In this document: piece after piece, positions 1 to 8,329 of the stretch | Layout: each line of letters opens with the position of its first letter | Position numbering within the stretch: position 1 is the stretch's first letter | Source of the DNA: Actinokineospora bangkokensis | Lineage (GTDB): Bacteria > Actinomycetota > Actinomycetes > Mycobacteriales > Pseudonocardiaceae | DNA: 64,000 nt | Direction: 5' to 3' | Assembly: GCF_001940455.1 (NCBI RefSeq) | Contig: NZ_MKQR01000028.1 | Location: 664,916-728,915 of the forward strand | Notes under the pieces: model-generated | Told to the model about the DNA's origin: nothing | Seen by the model: only the letters and a program-made list of their open reading frames with translations | The model's database searches: none | Made by a program: the position numbers and the translations under genes

Positions 1-661
1 AGATGGTCATGGTCAGGTACTCCACCACCGCGTCGCGGCTCATGGTGCGGCGCTCCAGCCACCAGTCACCGACGTTCTGCACCATGCCGACGATGCCGTG
101 GCCCCAGACCTCGGCGCCGCCGGAGTCGAGGTGGAAGGCGCGCAGGTAGTCCCCGAGCAGGGCGGACAGCGCGTTGGCGATGACCTCCTTGTCCTCGGCC
201 ACGATGTCGGCGTCGATGCGCCGGTCGCCGAAGGTGCTGCGGACCAGCAGCCGGTAGAGGTTCGGGTACTCCTCGATGATCTCGAAGAAGGCGCTCAGGC
301 TCTTGCGGATGCGCGGCAGCGGCGCCTCCTCCCGGTTCATCGCCGGGATCAGCCGCTCGAACAGGATCTCCGTGCCCCGGTGGCCCAGCGCCACGAACAG
401 GTCGGCCTTGTCGGTGAAGTGCCGGTAGAGCACCGGCTTGGTCACCCCGGCCTCCGCGGCCACGTGCTCCATGCCCAGGTCAGGACCGTGCTCGTTGAGC
501 GCGCGCAGGGCGGCCTCGACGAACTCCTCGCGCCGCGCCGCCCGGTGCGACTTCCACCGGTCCCGCCGGGCGTCGCCCGAACTCGGTTCGGCCGGGTCGG
601 ACCGGTCCCGCCCGGACCGGCCCGAGGTCGACGACCTGTGGCGCTTGACACGATCCGTCAT
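1..661 (-). CDS. TetR-family transcriptional regulator (3' end beyond window)
   Basis: Predicted DNA-binding repressor. The first 220 codons are visible and the gene runs off the left edge. An Arg/Ser-rich leader of about 30 residues is followed by a TetR-type helix-turn-helix, with the typical stretch GVTKPVLYRHFTDKADLF near residues 75-95. The rest is the helical ligand-binding half. ATG at 661 is chosen; an in-frame ATG at 670 is possible. It is divergent from the diiron oxygenase gene at 760, and a perfect palindrome (680-692) lies in the shared promoter region, so it probably represses itself and that operon. The ligand is unknown; the neighbours suggest a lipid-like or aromatic compound, which is inference. 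Confidence 0.88.
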   Translation of the reverse strand, partial: MTDRVKRHRSSTSGRSGRDRSDPAEPSSGDARRDRWKSHRAARREEFVEAALRALNEHGPDLGMEHVAAEAGVTKPVLYRHFTDKADLFVALGHRGTEILFERLIPAMNREEAPLPRIRKSLSAFFEIIEEYPNLYRLLVRSTFGDRRIDADIVAEDKEVIANALSALLGDYLRAFHLDSGGAEVWGHGIVGMVQNVGDWWLERRTMSRDAVVEYLTMTI

Positions 662-679
662 GCGAATCATGCTACCAGA

Positions 680-692
680 GGTAACTGTTACC
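680..692. promoter_or_regulatory. Putative TetR operator palindrome
   Basis: GGTAAC-T-GTTACC is a perfect 13-base palindrome, followed at 697-701 by another GTTAC. It sits between the divergent TetR gene (start 661) and the diiron oxygenase gene (start 760), where an autoregulatory operator is expected. The binding protein is inferred from position only. Confidence 0.6.
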
Positions 693-759
693 GGAAGTTA
701 CGCACGTCTGGACGGAACGGGTCCGACGGCGCGGACGAGCCTGGAGGGGTGACTCACCG

Positions 760-1668
760 ATGAGCCGCGCGACGCAGGTTGCCAAGGTAGCGGACCGGGA
801 CCGCACAGCGGCCCGGCTGCTCAAGTCCTCGGCGGACAAGTTCTACGACCCGGACGTCGACATCGACTGGGCGGCCCCCGTCGTCGACGGGCTGGCCTAC
901 CACCCCGAGCACCGGGTGTCGCTCTACGGCACCGAGCTGTGGGACCGGATGACCCCTGAGCAGCGCCTGGAGCTGGGCAAGCACGAGATCGCCAGCATCG
1001 CCAGCAACGGCATCTTCTTCGAGGTGCTGCTGATGCAGCTGCTGCTCAAGCAGGTCTACAAGAACGACCCGACCAGCGACCACGTGCACTACATGCTGGC
1101 CGAGATCGCCGACGAGTGCCGCCACTCGACCATGTTCGGCAAGGCGTGCAGGCGCTTCGGCGTGCCCGCCTACGGGCCGCGGCCCTGGGTGAAGCAGCTG
1201 GCCAAGCTGCTGCCCGCGCTGGCCCCCGGCGTCTCGGCCTACGCCGCGATCCTGGTCGCGGAGGAGGTGCTGGACCGGATGCAGCGGGAGAACATGTCCG
1301 ACGAGGCGCTCCAGCCGCTGATCCGCATGGTCAACCGCATCCACGTGCTGGAGGAGGCCCGGCACGTCACCTTCGCCCGGCAGGAGGTGGTGCAGGGCAT
1401 GGCCAAGGCGGGGCGGGTCGCCCGGCAGTACCACCGGGTGCTCACCGCGGTGGTGTCCTACTTCGTCATGCTGTGCCTGATCAACCCGCGGGTGTACGCC
1501 GCCGTCGGCCTCAACCCCCGGCAGGCGCGGCGGGCGGCCAAGGCGAACCCGCACTTCCGGGCGACGCTGCTGTTCTGGGGGGAGCGGATCATGGGCTTCC
1601 TCGACGAGGCGGGCCTGGTCGGCGGCCCGGCGATGCCGCTGTGGCGGGCCGCGGGGCTGGTCAAGTGA
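760..1668 (+). CDS. AurF-like diiron oxygenase
   Basis: Ferritin-like helical protein of 302 residues, resembling the AurF/diiron oxygenase family, whose best-known member oxidises an aryl amine. Candidate iron ligands are spread over the helices: E88 (EIASIASNGIFFE), E115/E119/H122 (EIADECRH), E168/E169, and E198/E199/H202 (EEARHVTF). The ExxxH-type pairs are the family hallmark. ATG is at 760. The stop overlaps the GTG of the hydrolase at 1665, so the two are translationally coupled. It is divergent from a TetR gene with a palindrome in between. The substrate cannot be read from the sequence. Pairing with a hydrolase suggests that an oxidised product is then hydrolysed or exported; this is inference. 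Confidence 0.8.
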   Translation: MSRATQVAKVADRDRTAARLLKSSADKFYDPDVDIDWAAPVVDGLAYHPEHRVSLYGTELWDRMTPEQRLELGKHEIASIASNGIFFEVLLMQLLLKQVYKNDPTSDHVHYMLAEIADECRHSTMFGKACRRFGVPAYGPRPWVKQLAKLLPALAPGVSAYAAILVAEEVLDRMQRENMSDEALQPLIRMVNRIHVLEEARHVTFARQEVVQGMAKAGRVARQYHRVLTAVVSYFVMLCLINPRVYAAVGLNPRQARRAAKANPHFRATLLFWGERIMGFLDEAGLVGGPAMPLWRAAGLVK

Positions 1669-2642
1669 CCAAGTCCACCGCCAAGTCCACCGCCAAGTCC
1701 ACCGCCACCGGGTCCACCGCCGAGCCCTCCGCGACCCCGCCGAGCGCGATCGAGTCGATCACCACCTCCGACGGCGTCCGGCTGCACGTCGTGGTCGACG
1801 GGCCCGAGTCCGCGCCCGCGACGCTGGTCCTGCTGCACGGCTGGACGATGGACCACCACTCCTGGGACGACGCCGTCGAGCGGCTGCCCGGGCAGCGCGT
1901 GGTCCGGTTCGACTTCCGCGGCCACGGCGAGTCCGCCGCCGCGCCCCCCGGCACCGCCAAGATCTCCCGGCTGGCCGACGACCTGGCCGAGGTGATCGAG
2001 CGGTTCGCCCCGAGCGGCCCGCTGGTGCTCGCCGGGCACTCCATGGGCGGGATGACGCTGATGGCCTTCGCCGACCAGCACCCGCGGGTGGTCGAGCAGC
2101 GGGTGCTGGGCGTGGGGTTCGTCGCGACCACCTCCGGCGGGCTGTCCAAGCTGCGCCTGGGCCTGCCGCGCTGGGTGGCCGCGCCGGTGCTGTTCGGGGA
2201 GAAGGTCGTCAACCTGGGCCTGGCCAGGGTGCGCAAGCCCCGGCTGCTGGGCCGCTGGGCCGCGATCGCCCGGCCCGGGGTGCGGTGGCTGGTCTTCGGC
2301 CGCAAGCCGGTGCCCGGCCACATCGCGGAGACCGCGGCGGCGGTGGGCCGGTGCAACCCGGCGAACATGGTCGCCTTCCGCAACGACCTGAACCTGCACG
2401 AGCGCCTGCGGGCGCTGGGCACCTACCGCGGCGTGCGCGCGGTGGTGATGTCCGGCGGCCGCGACCGGCTCTGCCCGGTGCGCGACGGCAGGGTGATCGC
2501 CGACGCCCTGCCCGACGCGGAGTTCGCCGTCTACCCGGACGCGGGCCACATGCTCAACTACGAGCGGGTGGACGAGGTGGCGTCGCGGCTGTCGCGGCTG
2601 CTGGCCGCCGCGGTCGACACCCCGGCGCGCGCCACGGCCTGA
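1665..2642 (+). CDS. Alpha/beta hydrolase
   Basis: Alpha/beta-hydrolase fold protein, 325 residues from the GTG at 1665, which overlaps the upstream TGA. An unusual N-terminus repeats Lys-Ser-Thr-Ala three times (direct 12-base repeats), after which the fold begins near residue 30. LLHGW (about 56-60) forms the oxyanion region. GHSMGG puts the nucleophile at S126. A late Asp and the His in DAGHM complete the likely triad. It is coupled to the AurF-like oxygenase, which suggests consecutive steps. It resembles the second hydrolase at 2726, so the pair may be an old duplication. A start further downstream, at about residue 28, is possible if the repeat tail is not translated. Confidence 0.8.
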   Translation: MTKSTAKSTAKSTATGSTAEPSATPPSAIESITTSDGVRLHVVVDGPESAPATLVLLHGWTMDHHSWDDAVERLPGQRVVRFDFRGHGESAAAPPGTAKISRLADDLAEVIERFAPSGPLVLAGHSMGGMTLMAFADQHPRVVEQRVLGVGFVATTSGGLSKLRLGLPRWVAAPVLFGEKVVNLGLARVRKPRLLGRWAAIARPGVRWLVFGRKPVPGHIAETAAAVGRCNPANMVAFRNDLNLHERLRALGTYRGVRAVVMSGGRDRLCPVRDGRVIADALPDAEFAVYPDAGHMLNYERVDEVASRLSRLLAAAVDTPARATA

Positions 2643-2648
2643 GCGGGA

Positions 2649-2683
2649 CCCGGTCCACCCCTCGTGGGGCGGGGTGGACCGGG
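2649..2683 (+). terminator. Intrinsic-type terminator hairpin
   Basis: A perfect 13-bp stem (CCCGGTCCACCCC against GGGGTGGACCGGG) with a 9-base loop begins 7 bases after the hydrolase stop. There is no U tract, as is usual in high-GC actinobacteria. It separates the oxygenase operon from the next hydrolase. Confidence 0.7.
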
Positions 2684-2684
2684 A

Positions 2685-2721
2685 CTACTCGCCGGTAGGT
2701 TTGCTGGCTACCTCGTAGTAA
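2685..2721. promoter_or_regulatory. Two operator-like palindromes before the 2726 hydrolase
   Basis: CTACTCGCCGGTAG (2685-2698) matches 10 of 14 bases of the palindrome TTACTCGTCAGTAA in front of the TetR gene at 4447. CTACCTCGTAGTAA (2708-2721) keeps the palindromic outer bases. Both lie within 41 bases of the hydrolase start, so the regulator at 3812-4447 may control this gene. Binding is inferred. Confidence 0.45.
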
Positions 2722-2725
2722 CCTC

Positions 2726-3742
2726 GTGGGCGTGGCTGACATCTTCCGCACGTCCGACGGGGTGGCGCTGCACGTGGCCGACAGCGGCCCGGCCGGTGCC
2801 CCGCTCACCGTCGTCCTGGCGCACGGCTGGACCAGCGACCTGCGCGTCTGGGACGAGGTCGTCCCGCTGCTCACCCCGCACGCCAGGGTCCTGCGCTACG
2901 ACCACCGCGGCCACGGGCGCTCCGGCCCGGCCCCGCGCGGCTCGGCCACCCTGCCCCGGCTGTCCACCGACCTCGCCGAGCTGCTGGCCGAGCGCGTGCC
3001 CACCGGCGAGGTCGTGCTCGTCGGGCACTCCATGGGCGGCATGACGATGATGTCGCTGGCCGAGACCCACCCCGACGTGGTGGCCTCGCTGGCGGGGGCG
3101 GTGTTCGTCTCCACCTCGGCCGCGGAGATGGACCAGCTCACCTTCGGCCTGCCCCGCCCGCTGGTGCGCGCGGTGATGAAGCGCCGCGGCAAGCCCCGCG
3201 CGCACGCCTCGGCCGCCGCGGTGGTCGAGGGCATGAACACCCGGGTCGACCACGACGCCGCCACCCCCGACACCGCTACCCCCGAGGTCGCCGCGCCGGA
3301 GATCGCCGGGGAGCCGGTGCTGGTCGACCGCGCCGCGCCGCGGGTCGGCAAGGTCCAGGAGGTCGCCAACCTGGCGTTCCTGCGCTGGCTCGTCTTCGGC
3401 TCGGTGTTCCGCATGGTCGACGTGCGCGCCGTGGCCGACCAGCTCGGCCGCTCGCACCGGGGCACCATCGGCGGCCTCCAGCGCGACATCCTGCGCCACC
3501 ACTCCCGCGTCCCCGCGCTCGACGCCTACCAGGCGGTGCGCACCCAGGTGCTCGTCGGCGAGGCCGACCGGGTCACCCCGCTGGAGCACGCGCACGTCAT
3601 CGCCAGGGCCCTGCCCGACACCGAGTTCGTCCGCTACCCCGGCGCGGGCCACATGCTCCCCTACGAGCGCGCCCCCGAACTGGCCAACCGCGTCCTGCGC
3701 CTGGTCCGCTCGGCCACCCGGGCCCCGCAGCACACGGTCTGA
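2726..3742 (+). CDS. Alpha/beta hydrolase
   Basis: 338-residue alpha/beta hydrolase. AHGWTSDLRVW starts the fold, GHSMGGM gives nucleophile S102, and GAGHMLPYERA supplies the catalytic His. An extra stretch of about 35 residues, rich in Asp, Thr, Ala and Pro (about 175-210), sits in the lid region and is absent from the 1665 hydrolase. GTG at 2726 is used; GTG at 2732 is equally possible, and no strong ribosome site is seen. It stands alone between a terminator and a convergent TetR gene, with operator-like palindromes just upstream. The substrate is unknown. Confidence 0.8.
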   Translation: MGVADIFRTSDGVALHVADSGPAGAPLTVVLAHGWTSDLRVWDEVVPLLTPHARVLRYDHRGHGRSGPAPRGSATLPRLSTDLAELLAERVPTGEVVLVGHSMGGMTMMSLAETHPDVVASLAGAVFVSTSAAEMDQLTFGLPRPLVRAVMKRRGKPRAHASAAAVVEGMNTRVDHDAATPDTATPEVAAPEIAGEPVLVDRAAPRVGKVQEVANLAFLRWLVFGSVFRMVDVRAVADQLGRSHRGTIGGLQRDILRHHSRVPALDAYQAVRTQVLVGEADRVTPLEHAHVIARALPDTEFVRYPGAGHMLPYERAPELANRVLRLVRSATRAPQHTV

Positions 3743-3757
3743 GACCCGGCGACGACA

Positions 3758-3787
3758 ACGCCCCCCGGACCCTGGTCCGGGGGGCGT
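3758..3787. terminator. Bidirectional terminator hairpin
   Basis: A perfect 14-bp stem (ACGCCCCCCGGACC against its complement) with a 2-base tip lies between the convergent hydrolase (ends 3742) and TetR gene (ends 3812). It can serve both. Confidence 0.8.
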
Positions 3788-3811
3788 CGCTCGGTTGTCA
3801 GGGCGCGGTGC

Positions 3812-4447
3812 TCACTCCGGGCTGTGCAGCGGGAAGCCGCCGCCGATGCCGCGCCAGGCGAGGCTGGAGATGAGGTTGACCGCCTCCTCCTTGGGGAGCT
3901 TGCGGTTGTCGGAGAGCCACGCCATCGCCGCGACCTGGCTCACGCCCACCAGCCCCACGGCGAGCAGGCGCGCCCGGGGCTCGTCGAGGCCCGCGTCGGC
4001 GGTGATGGTGGTCGTGATGGCGTCGACGGCGGAGGAGGTGGCGCGGTCCACCGCGTCCTCGACCAGGGGCTCGCCGCGCAGGTCGGACTCGAAGACCAGG
4101 CGGAAGGCCTGGCTCTCGTTGTCGACGAAGTCGAAGTAGGCGCTGACGGCGTTGCGCACCCGGACCTTGTTGTCCGAGGTGGAGTCCATGGCCTCGGTGA
4201 CCCGGCGGGTCAGCTCGTCGACGTGCTTGTCGAGCAGCGCCATGTACAGCTCGAGCTTGCCGGGGAAGTGCTGGTAGAGGACCGGCTTGCTGACCCCGGC
4301 GCGCTCGGCGATCTCGTCCATGCCCGCTGCGTGGTAGCCGTTGGCCGCGAAGACGTCCTGGGCGGCGGCGAGCAGCTGGGCGCGCCGCGCCGTGCGGGGG
4401 AGCCGGGCCCCTCGCCCCGCTCCGTTCTGCTGGACCGTCTCTGACAT
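3812..4447 (-). CDS. TetR-family regulator (Rv3208-like)
   Basis: 211-residue TetR repressor. Residues about 17-65 are the DNA-binding domain (ARRAQLLAAAQDVF then GVSKPVLYQHFPGKLELY). The remainder is a helical ligand domain. Its place next to the DUF3152 and moeZ genes matches Rv3208 of M. tuberculosis as I recall that order. ATG is at 4447. A perfect palindrome 67 bases upstream (4514-4527) is probably its own operator, and similar sites precede the hydrolase at 2726. It is also divergent from the hydrolase at 4631, so it may control genes on both sides. Confidence 0.88.
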   Translation of the reverse strand: MSETVQQNGAGRGARLPRTARRAQLLAAAQDVFAANGYHAAGMDEIAERAGVSKPVLYQHFPGKLELYMALLDKHVDELTRRVTEAMDSTSDNKVRVRNAVSAYFDFVDNESQAFRLVFESDLRGEPLVEDAVDRATSSAVDAITTTITADAGLDEPRARLLAVGLVGVSQVAAMAWLSDNRKLPKEEAVNLISSLAWRGIGGGFPLHSPE

Positions 4448-4513
4448 GCGCCTCCACCCTCGCTCACGTGCAGTCCTCCGGGCGGGCTGCCGACCCGAAC
4501 GGGTGGCACGAGC

Positions 4514-4527
4514 TTACTCGTCAGTAA
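4514..4527. promoter_or_regulatory. Putative TetR operator
   Basis: TTACT-CGTC-AGTAA is a perfect 5-bp inverted repeat around four bases. It lies between the divergent TetR gene (start 4447) and hydrolase gene (start 4631). Related sequences at 2685-2721 suggest a small regulon. Confidence 0.6.
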
Positions 4528-4630
4528 CACAATCCGGGGAGCGGGGACCGGAAAAGTTCCCCCGGGGAGTGTGCCGTGCGCGGCACGCGCGCTCGCGGCG
4601 GGGGTGTGCGATCGCGGGCAGACTGGGGGG

Positions 4631-5623
4631 ATGAACGCCCCCGCCACCAGCAGACCGACCCGGGCGCAACCGCTGACCCGGGTCCCGCTCTCCACCGCCG
4701 AGCTGCCGCCGGTCGACCCGTCGCTGCCCGCCTGGCCCGGCGAGGACGTGGAGTCCGCGGGCATCACCCTGCACGTGCGCCGCACCCCGGGCGAGGGACC
4801 CACCACAGCGGTGTACGTGCACGGCCTCGGTGGCGCCGCGGCCAACTGGACCGACCTGGCCGCGCAGCTGGCCGGGTACGCCCCGGGCATCGCCGTCGAC
4901 CTGCCCGGCTTCGGCCGCTCCGCGCCCCCGGAGGGCTACCCGTACACCATCCAGGCGCACGCCGACGCGCTCGCGGACTGGTTGCGCGGCCTCGACCTGG
5001 GCCCGGTGCACCTGCTGGCGAACTCCATGGGCGGCACCATCACCGCCCACCTCGCCGCCCGCCACCCCGACCTGGTGCGCACCCTCACGCTGATCTCCCC
5101 GGCGGTGCCGGACCTGCGCCCCGACCCGCGCAGGCTCTCCGACCCGCGGATGGCCCTGGCGCTGCTGCCCGTCGTCGGCACCCGCGCGCGCCGCGAACTG
5201 GCCCGCACCACGCCGCGCCAGCGCGTGATGCAGATGCTCGACCTGTGCTTCGCCGACCCGGCCGGGGTGTCGCAGGAGCGGGTCGAGGAGACCGCCGCCG
5301 AGTACGCCGAGCGGGCCAAGCTCGCCTGGGCGAACCCCGCGCTGGCGCAGAGCACCCTGGGGCTCATCCGCTCCTGGCTGGCGCCGGGCACCCGGTCGAT
5401 GTGGCGGGTGCTGCCGCGCATCACCGCCCCCTCGCTGGTGATCTGGGGCACCGAGGACAAGCTGGTCAGCGTCCGCAAGGCGCCGCGCACCGCCCGGCTG
5501 CTCGGCCGCGCCCGCCTGCTGGTGCTCCCGCGCACCGGGCACGTGGCGATGATGGAGCGGCCCGCCACCGTGGCCCGGGCCGTCCTCGGCCTGTGGGAGG
5601 GCGCGGAGTCCGACACCTGGTAG
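4631..5623 (+). CDS. Alpha/beta hydrolase
   Basis: 330-residue alpha/beta hydrolase. YVHGLGGAAANW opens the fold. The nucleophile elbow reads NSMGG instead of the common GHSMGG, VIWGTEDKLV carries the likely acid, and RTGHVAMMERP the His. The start at 4631 is preferred over one 60 bases upstream because a run of Gs ends immediately before it and homologues usually begin near this point. It is divergent from the TetR gene. It lies inside the Rv3207c-Rv3208 type neighbourhood but is an extra gene there. Substrate not deducible. Confidence 0.82.
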   Translation: MNAPATSRPTRAQPLTRVPLSTAELPPVDPSLPAWPGEDVESAGITLHVRRTPGEGPTTAVYVHGLGGAAANWTDLAAQLAGYAPGIAVDLPGFGRSAPPEGYPYTIQAHADALADWLRGLDLGPVHLLANSMGGTITAHLAARHPDLVRTLTLISPAVPDLRPDPRRLSDPRMALALLPVVGTRARRELARTTPRQRVMQMLDLCFADPAGVSQERVEETAAEYAERAKLAWANPALAQSTLGLIRSWLAPGTRSMWRVLPRITAPSLVIWGTEDKLVSVRKAPRTARLLGRARLLVLPRTGHVAMMERPATVARAVLGLWEGAESDTW

Positions 5624-5644
5624 CCGCGCCTCCCCGCTCGCCCC

Positions 5645-5676
5645 AAACCCCTGATCGGCGCGAAACCCCTGATCGG
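5645..5676. repeat. Short direct repeat upstream of DUF3152 gene
   Basis: The 14-mer AAACCCCTGATCGG occurs twice, at 5645-5658 and 5663-5676, spaced 18 bases start to start, about 45 bases before the DUF3152 start. It could be a paired binding site. Confidence 0.5.
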
Positions 5677-5720
5677 GTGGTGCCGCTGCGGACGGCGGGT
5701 GGTGTGGCACAGTTGGTCGG

Positions 5721-6806
5721 GTGAGCCGAACGACGACGGGCGGGCTGGGTCCCGCGGACACGCCGTCCCGCTCCACCGACAGCGACCCGGACGGGGAGAG
5801 CGGGGCGACCGCGGCCGGGGGCGCGGACCGGCACCGCCGGGGCGGGCGCCGCTCGGCGGGTGAGCCGCTGGCCGCCTCCTGGCGCCCGGACCGCCCCGAG
5901 CGCCGTGAGCGGCCGCGGGGGGTGCGCGGTGTGCTGACCACCTACGGGTGGCGCGTCTACGCGCTGCCCGCGCTGGTCGCGGTCACCGCCCTGGTCGTCG
6001 TGCAGACGGCCGGGGACAAGGGCGGGGACGCCGCCGCGGCCACCCCCGGTCAGCAGGCACTGGTCACCGACGACGGGTCCACCGTCGACGCCGGGCCCCC
6101 GGTGGCCACCGAGCAGCCCGCCAAGCCGGTCGACGCGGGCGTGCCCACCGCCGACCTGCCCGCGGGCGGCCCGTTCACCCAGGCCGGGGCGGGCCGGTGG
6201 CACGGCGTGGCCGGGGAGACGGCCAAGGTCGGCGGCGCGGCCACGGTCTACACCTACACCGTCGAGGTCGAGGACGGCATCGACCCGTCCTCCTACGGCG
6301 GCGACGACGCGTTCGGCAAGCTCATCGACAGCACCCTGGCCGACCCGCGCGGGTGGACCAGCGGCGGGCAGATCGCGGTGCAGCGGGTGCAGCCCGGCTT
6401 CGCCAACCCGACGATGCGGATCAGCCTCACCTCGCCGGAGACCACCCACCGGATCTGCGGGTACTCCATCAAGTACGAGTCCTCGTGCTGGCAGTCCGAC
6501 GAGGACCGGGTGGTGGTCAACCTGGCCCGGTGGGTGCGCGGCGCGGTGGTCTTCGACGGCGACATGCTCACCTACCGGCAGTACGCCATCAACCACGAGG
6601 TCGGGCACGCCTTCCGCAACAAGCACGTGGGCTGCGCGCAGGCCGGGGCGCTGGCGCCGGTGATGATGCAGCAGAGCTTCGGCGTGGCCAACGACTACGT
6701 CGCCGCGCTCAACCGCGCCGTGGGCCTCACCGACGCGGTCAAGTCCGACGGGCTGGTCTGCAAGCCCAACGCCTGGCCGAACCCGACGGCGCGCGCGGCG
6801 GGCTGA
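5721..6806 (+). CDS. DUF3152 membrane-anchored putative zinc metalloprotease (Rv3207c-like)
   Basis: 361 residues. A charged, Ser/Arg/Gly-rich cytoplasmic part of about 75 residues is followed by one membrane segment (about 78-98), then an extracellular domain. That domain has the zinc-protease signature HEVGH at 292-296, and Cys residues nearby could form disulfides. The family is widespread in actinobacteria, usually next to moeZ, as here. GTG at 5721 is used. Proteolytic activity is inferred from the HExxH motif; I know of no assigned substrate. Confidence 0.82.
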   Translation: MSRTTTGGLGPADTPSRSTDSDPDGESGATAAGGADRHRRGGRRSAGEPLAASWRPDRPERRERPRGVRGVLTTYGWRVYALPALVAVTALVVVQTAGDKGGDAAAATPGQQALVTDDGSTVDAGPPVATEQPAKPVDAGVPTADLPAGGPFTQAGAGRWHGVAGETAKVGGAATVYTYTVEVEDGIDPSSYGGDDAFGKLIDSTLADPRGWTSGGQIAVQRVQPGFANPTMRISLTSPETTHRICGYSIKYESSCWQSDEDRVVVNLARWVRGAVVFDGDMLTYRQYAINHEVGHAFRNKHVGCAQAGALAPVMMQQSFGVANDYVAALNRAVGLTDAVKSDGLVCKPNAWPNPTARAAG

Positions 6807-6810
6807 CCTG

Positions 6811-6828
6811 CCGGGACGGCCGTCCCGG
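6811..6828. other. Perfect 18-bp palindrome after DUF3152 gene
   Basis: CCGGGACGG is followed directly by its complement CCGTCCCGG, five bases after the stop. With no loop it is a poor hairpin. It could be a weak terminator or a protein site ahead of moeZ. Confidence 0.4.
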
Positions 6829-6928
6829 ATCGTGGGAGGCGGGGAACAGCGCGTGGGATGCTGGTGTTGAGCCAGGCGTGTCAGCCCGCGCGCTGACCCG
6901 GACCCGGACCGCGTTCGAGGAGGAGCCG

Positions 6929-8107
6929 ATGTCAGGCAGTTTGCCGCCGCTCGTTGAGCCAGCGGAGGAGCTGACGAAGGAGGAGGTGGCGCGCTACAGC
7001 CGCCACCTCATCATCCCCGACGTCGGGGTGGACGGGCAGAAGCGGCTGAAGAACGCCAAGGTGCTCGTGGTCGGCGCGGGCGGGCTGGGCAGCCCGGCGC
7101 TGCTGTACCTGGCCGCGGCGGGCGTGGGCACGCTGGGCATCGTCGACTTCGACGTCGTCGACGAGTCCAACCTCCAGCGCCAGGTCATCCACGGCCAGTC
7201 CGACGTCGGCAAGCCCAAGGCGGTCTCGGCCAAGGAGTCGATCGCCGAGATCAACCCGTTCGTCGCGGTGAACCTGCACGAGGAGCACCTGAACTCCACC
7301 AACGCGCTGGACATCTTCCGCGACTACGACCTGATCCTGGACGGCACGGACAACTTCGCCACCCGGTACCTGGTCAACGACGCCGCGGTGCTGCTCGGCA
7401 AGCCCTACGTGTGGGGCTCGATCTTCCGGTTCGAGGGCCAGGTCAGCGTCTTCTGGGAGGACGCCCCCGACGGCCGCGGCCTGAACTACCGCGACCTCTA
7501 CCCGGTGCCGCCGCCGCCTGGGATGGTGCCCTCCTGCGCCGAGGGCGGCGTGCTGGGCGTGCTGTGCGCCTCCATCGGCTCGATCATGGTCACCGAGGCG
7601 ATCAAGCTGCTGACCGGCATCGGTGAGCCGCTGCTGGGCCGCCTGATGGTCTACGACGCGCTGGAGATGTCCTACCGGACCATCAAGATCCGCAAGGACC
7701 CGGAGACCAAGCCGATCGAGGGCCTGATCGACTACGACGCGTTCTGCGGCGTGGTGTCCGACGACGCGCAGGCCGCGGCGGCGGGCAGCACCATCACCGC
7801 CCGAGAGCTCAAGGAGAAGTTCGACCGCGGCGACGACTTCGCCCTGATCGACGTCCGCGAGCCGCACGAGTACGAGATCGTGCGGATCGAGGGCTCCACG
7901 CTCATCCCCAAGGACCGGATCCTCTCCGGCGAGGCGTTCGCCGAGCTGCCCCAGGACAAGCCGATCGTGCTGCACTGCAAGTCCGGCGCGCGCTCGGCCG
8001 AGGCGCTGGCCGCCCTGCACAAGGCGGGCTTCAAGGACGCCGTGCACGTCGGCGGCGGCGTGCTGGGCTGGGCCCACGACGTCGACCCGAGCCTGCCGAC
8101 CTACTAG
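6929..8107 (+). CDS. moeZ: MoeZ/MoeB-type adenylyltransferase-sulfurtransferase
   Basis: 392 residues, the usual length of actinobacterial MoeZ (Rv3206c). The N-terminal E1/ThiF domain has the nucleotide loop VVGAGGLGSP near residue 50 and the DFDVVDESNLQRQ motif. The C-terminal rhodanese domain (about 285-392) has active-site C350 in LHCKSGARS. The family adenylates the C-terminus of small sulfur carriers (MoaD-type, CysO-type) and passes sulfur to them, for molybdopterin, thio-containing metabolites or cysteine synthesis. The start at 6929 is fixed by the purine-rich ribosome site GAGGAGGAG. Single gene followed by a strong terminator. Confidence 0.95.
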   Translation: MSGSLPPLVEPAEELTKEEVARYSRHLIIPDVGVDGQKRLKNAKVLVVGAGGLGSPALLYLAAAGVGTLGIVDFDVVDESNLQRQVIHGQSDVGKPKAVSAKESIAEINPFVAVNLHEEHLNSTNALDIFRDYDLILDGTDNFATRYLVNDAAVLLGKPYVWGSIFRFEGQVSVFWEDAPDGRGLNYRDLYPVPPPPGMVPSCAEGGVLGVLCASIGSIMVTEAIKLLTGIGEPLLGRLMVYDALEMSYRTIKIRKDPETKPIEGLIDYDAFCGVVSDDAQAAAAGSTITARELKEKFDRGDDFALIDVREPHEYEIVRIEGSTLIPKDRILSGEAFAELPQDKPIVLHCKSGARSAEALAALHKAGFKDAVHVGGGVLGWAHDVDPSLPTY

Positions 8108-8122
8108 CGCGACGACGCCCGA

Positions 8123-8159
8123 CCGCGGCGCCCGGGTGCACGGCACCCGGGCGCCGCGG
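8123..8159 (+). terminator. Strong terminator after moeZ
   Basis: A perfect 17-bp GC stem (starting CCGCGGCGCCCGGGTGC) closes on a 3-base loop (ACG) 16 bases after the moeZ stop. Confidence 0.85.
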
Positions 8160-8329
8160 CGCGCCCGGGGCCCTCCCCGTGGTCTCGTTCGGGTGATCGA
8201 GGCCGCGACCGGGACACCCCCGGTGGGCCGGGTGGCGCGGTCCCGACCACCGCCACCTGCGAAGATCAACGCATCGGGCGCCGTGTCGCCGCCGTCTCAG
8301 CGGGGGTGGGACGGGTAGCGTCCAGCGCC

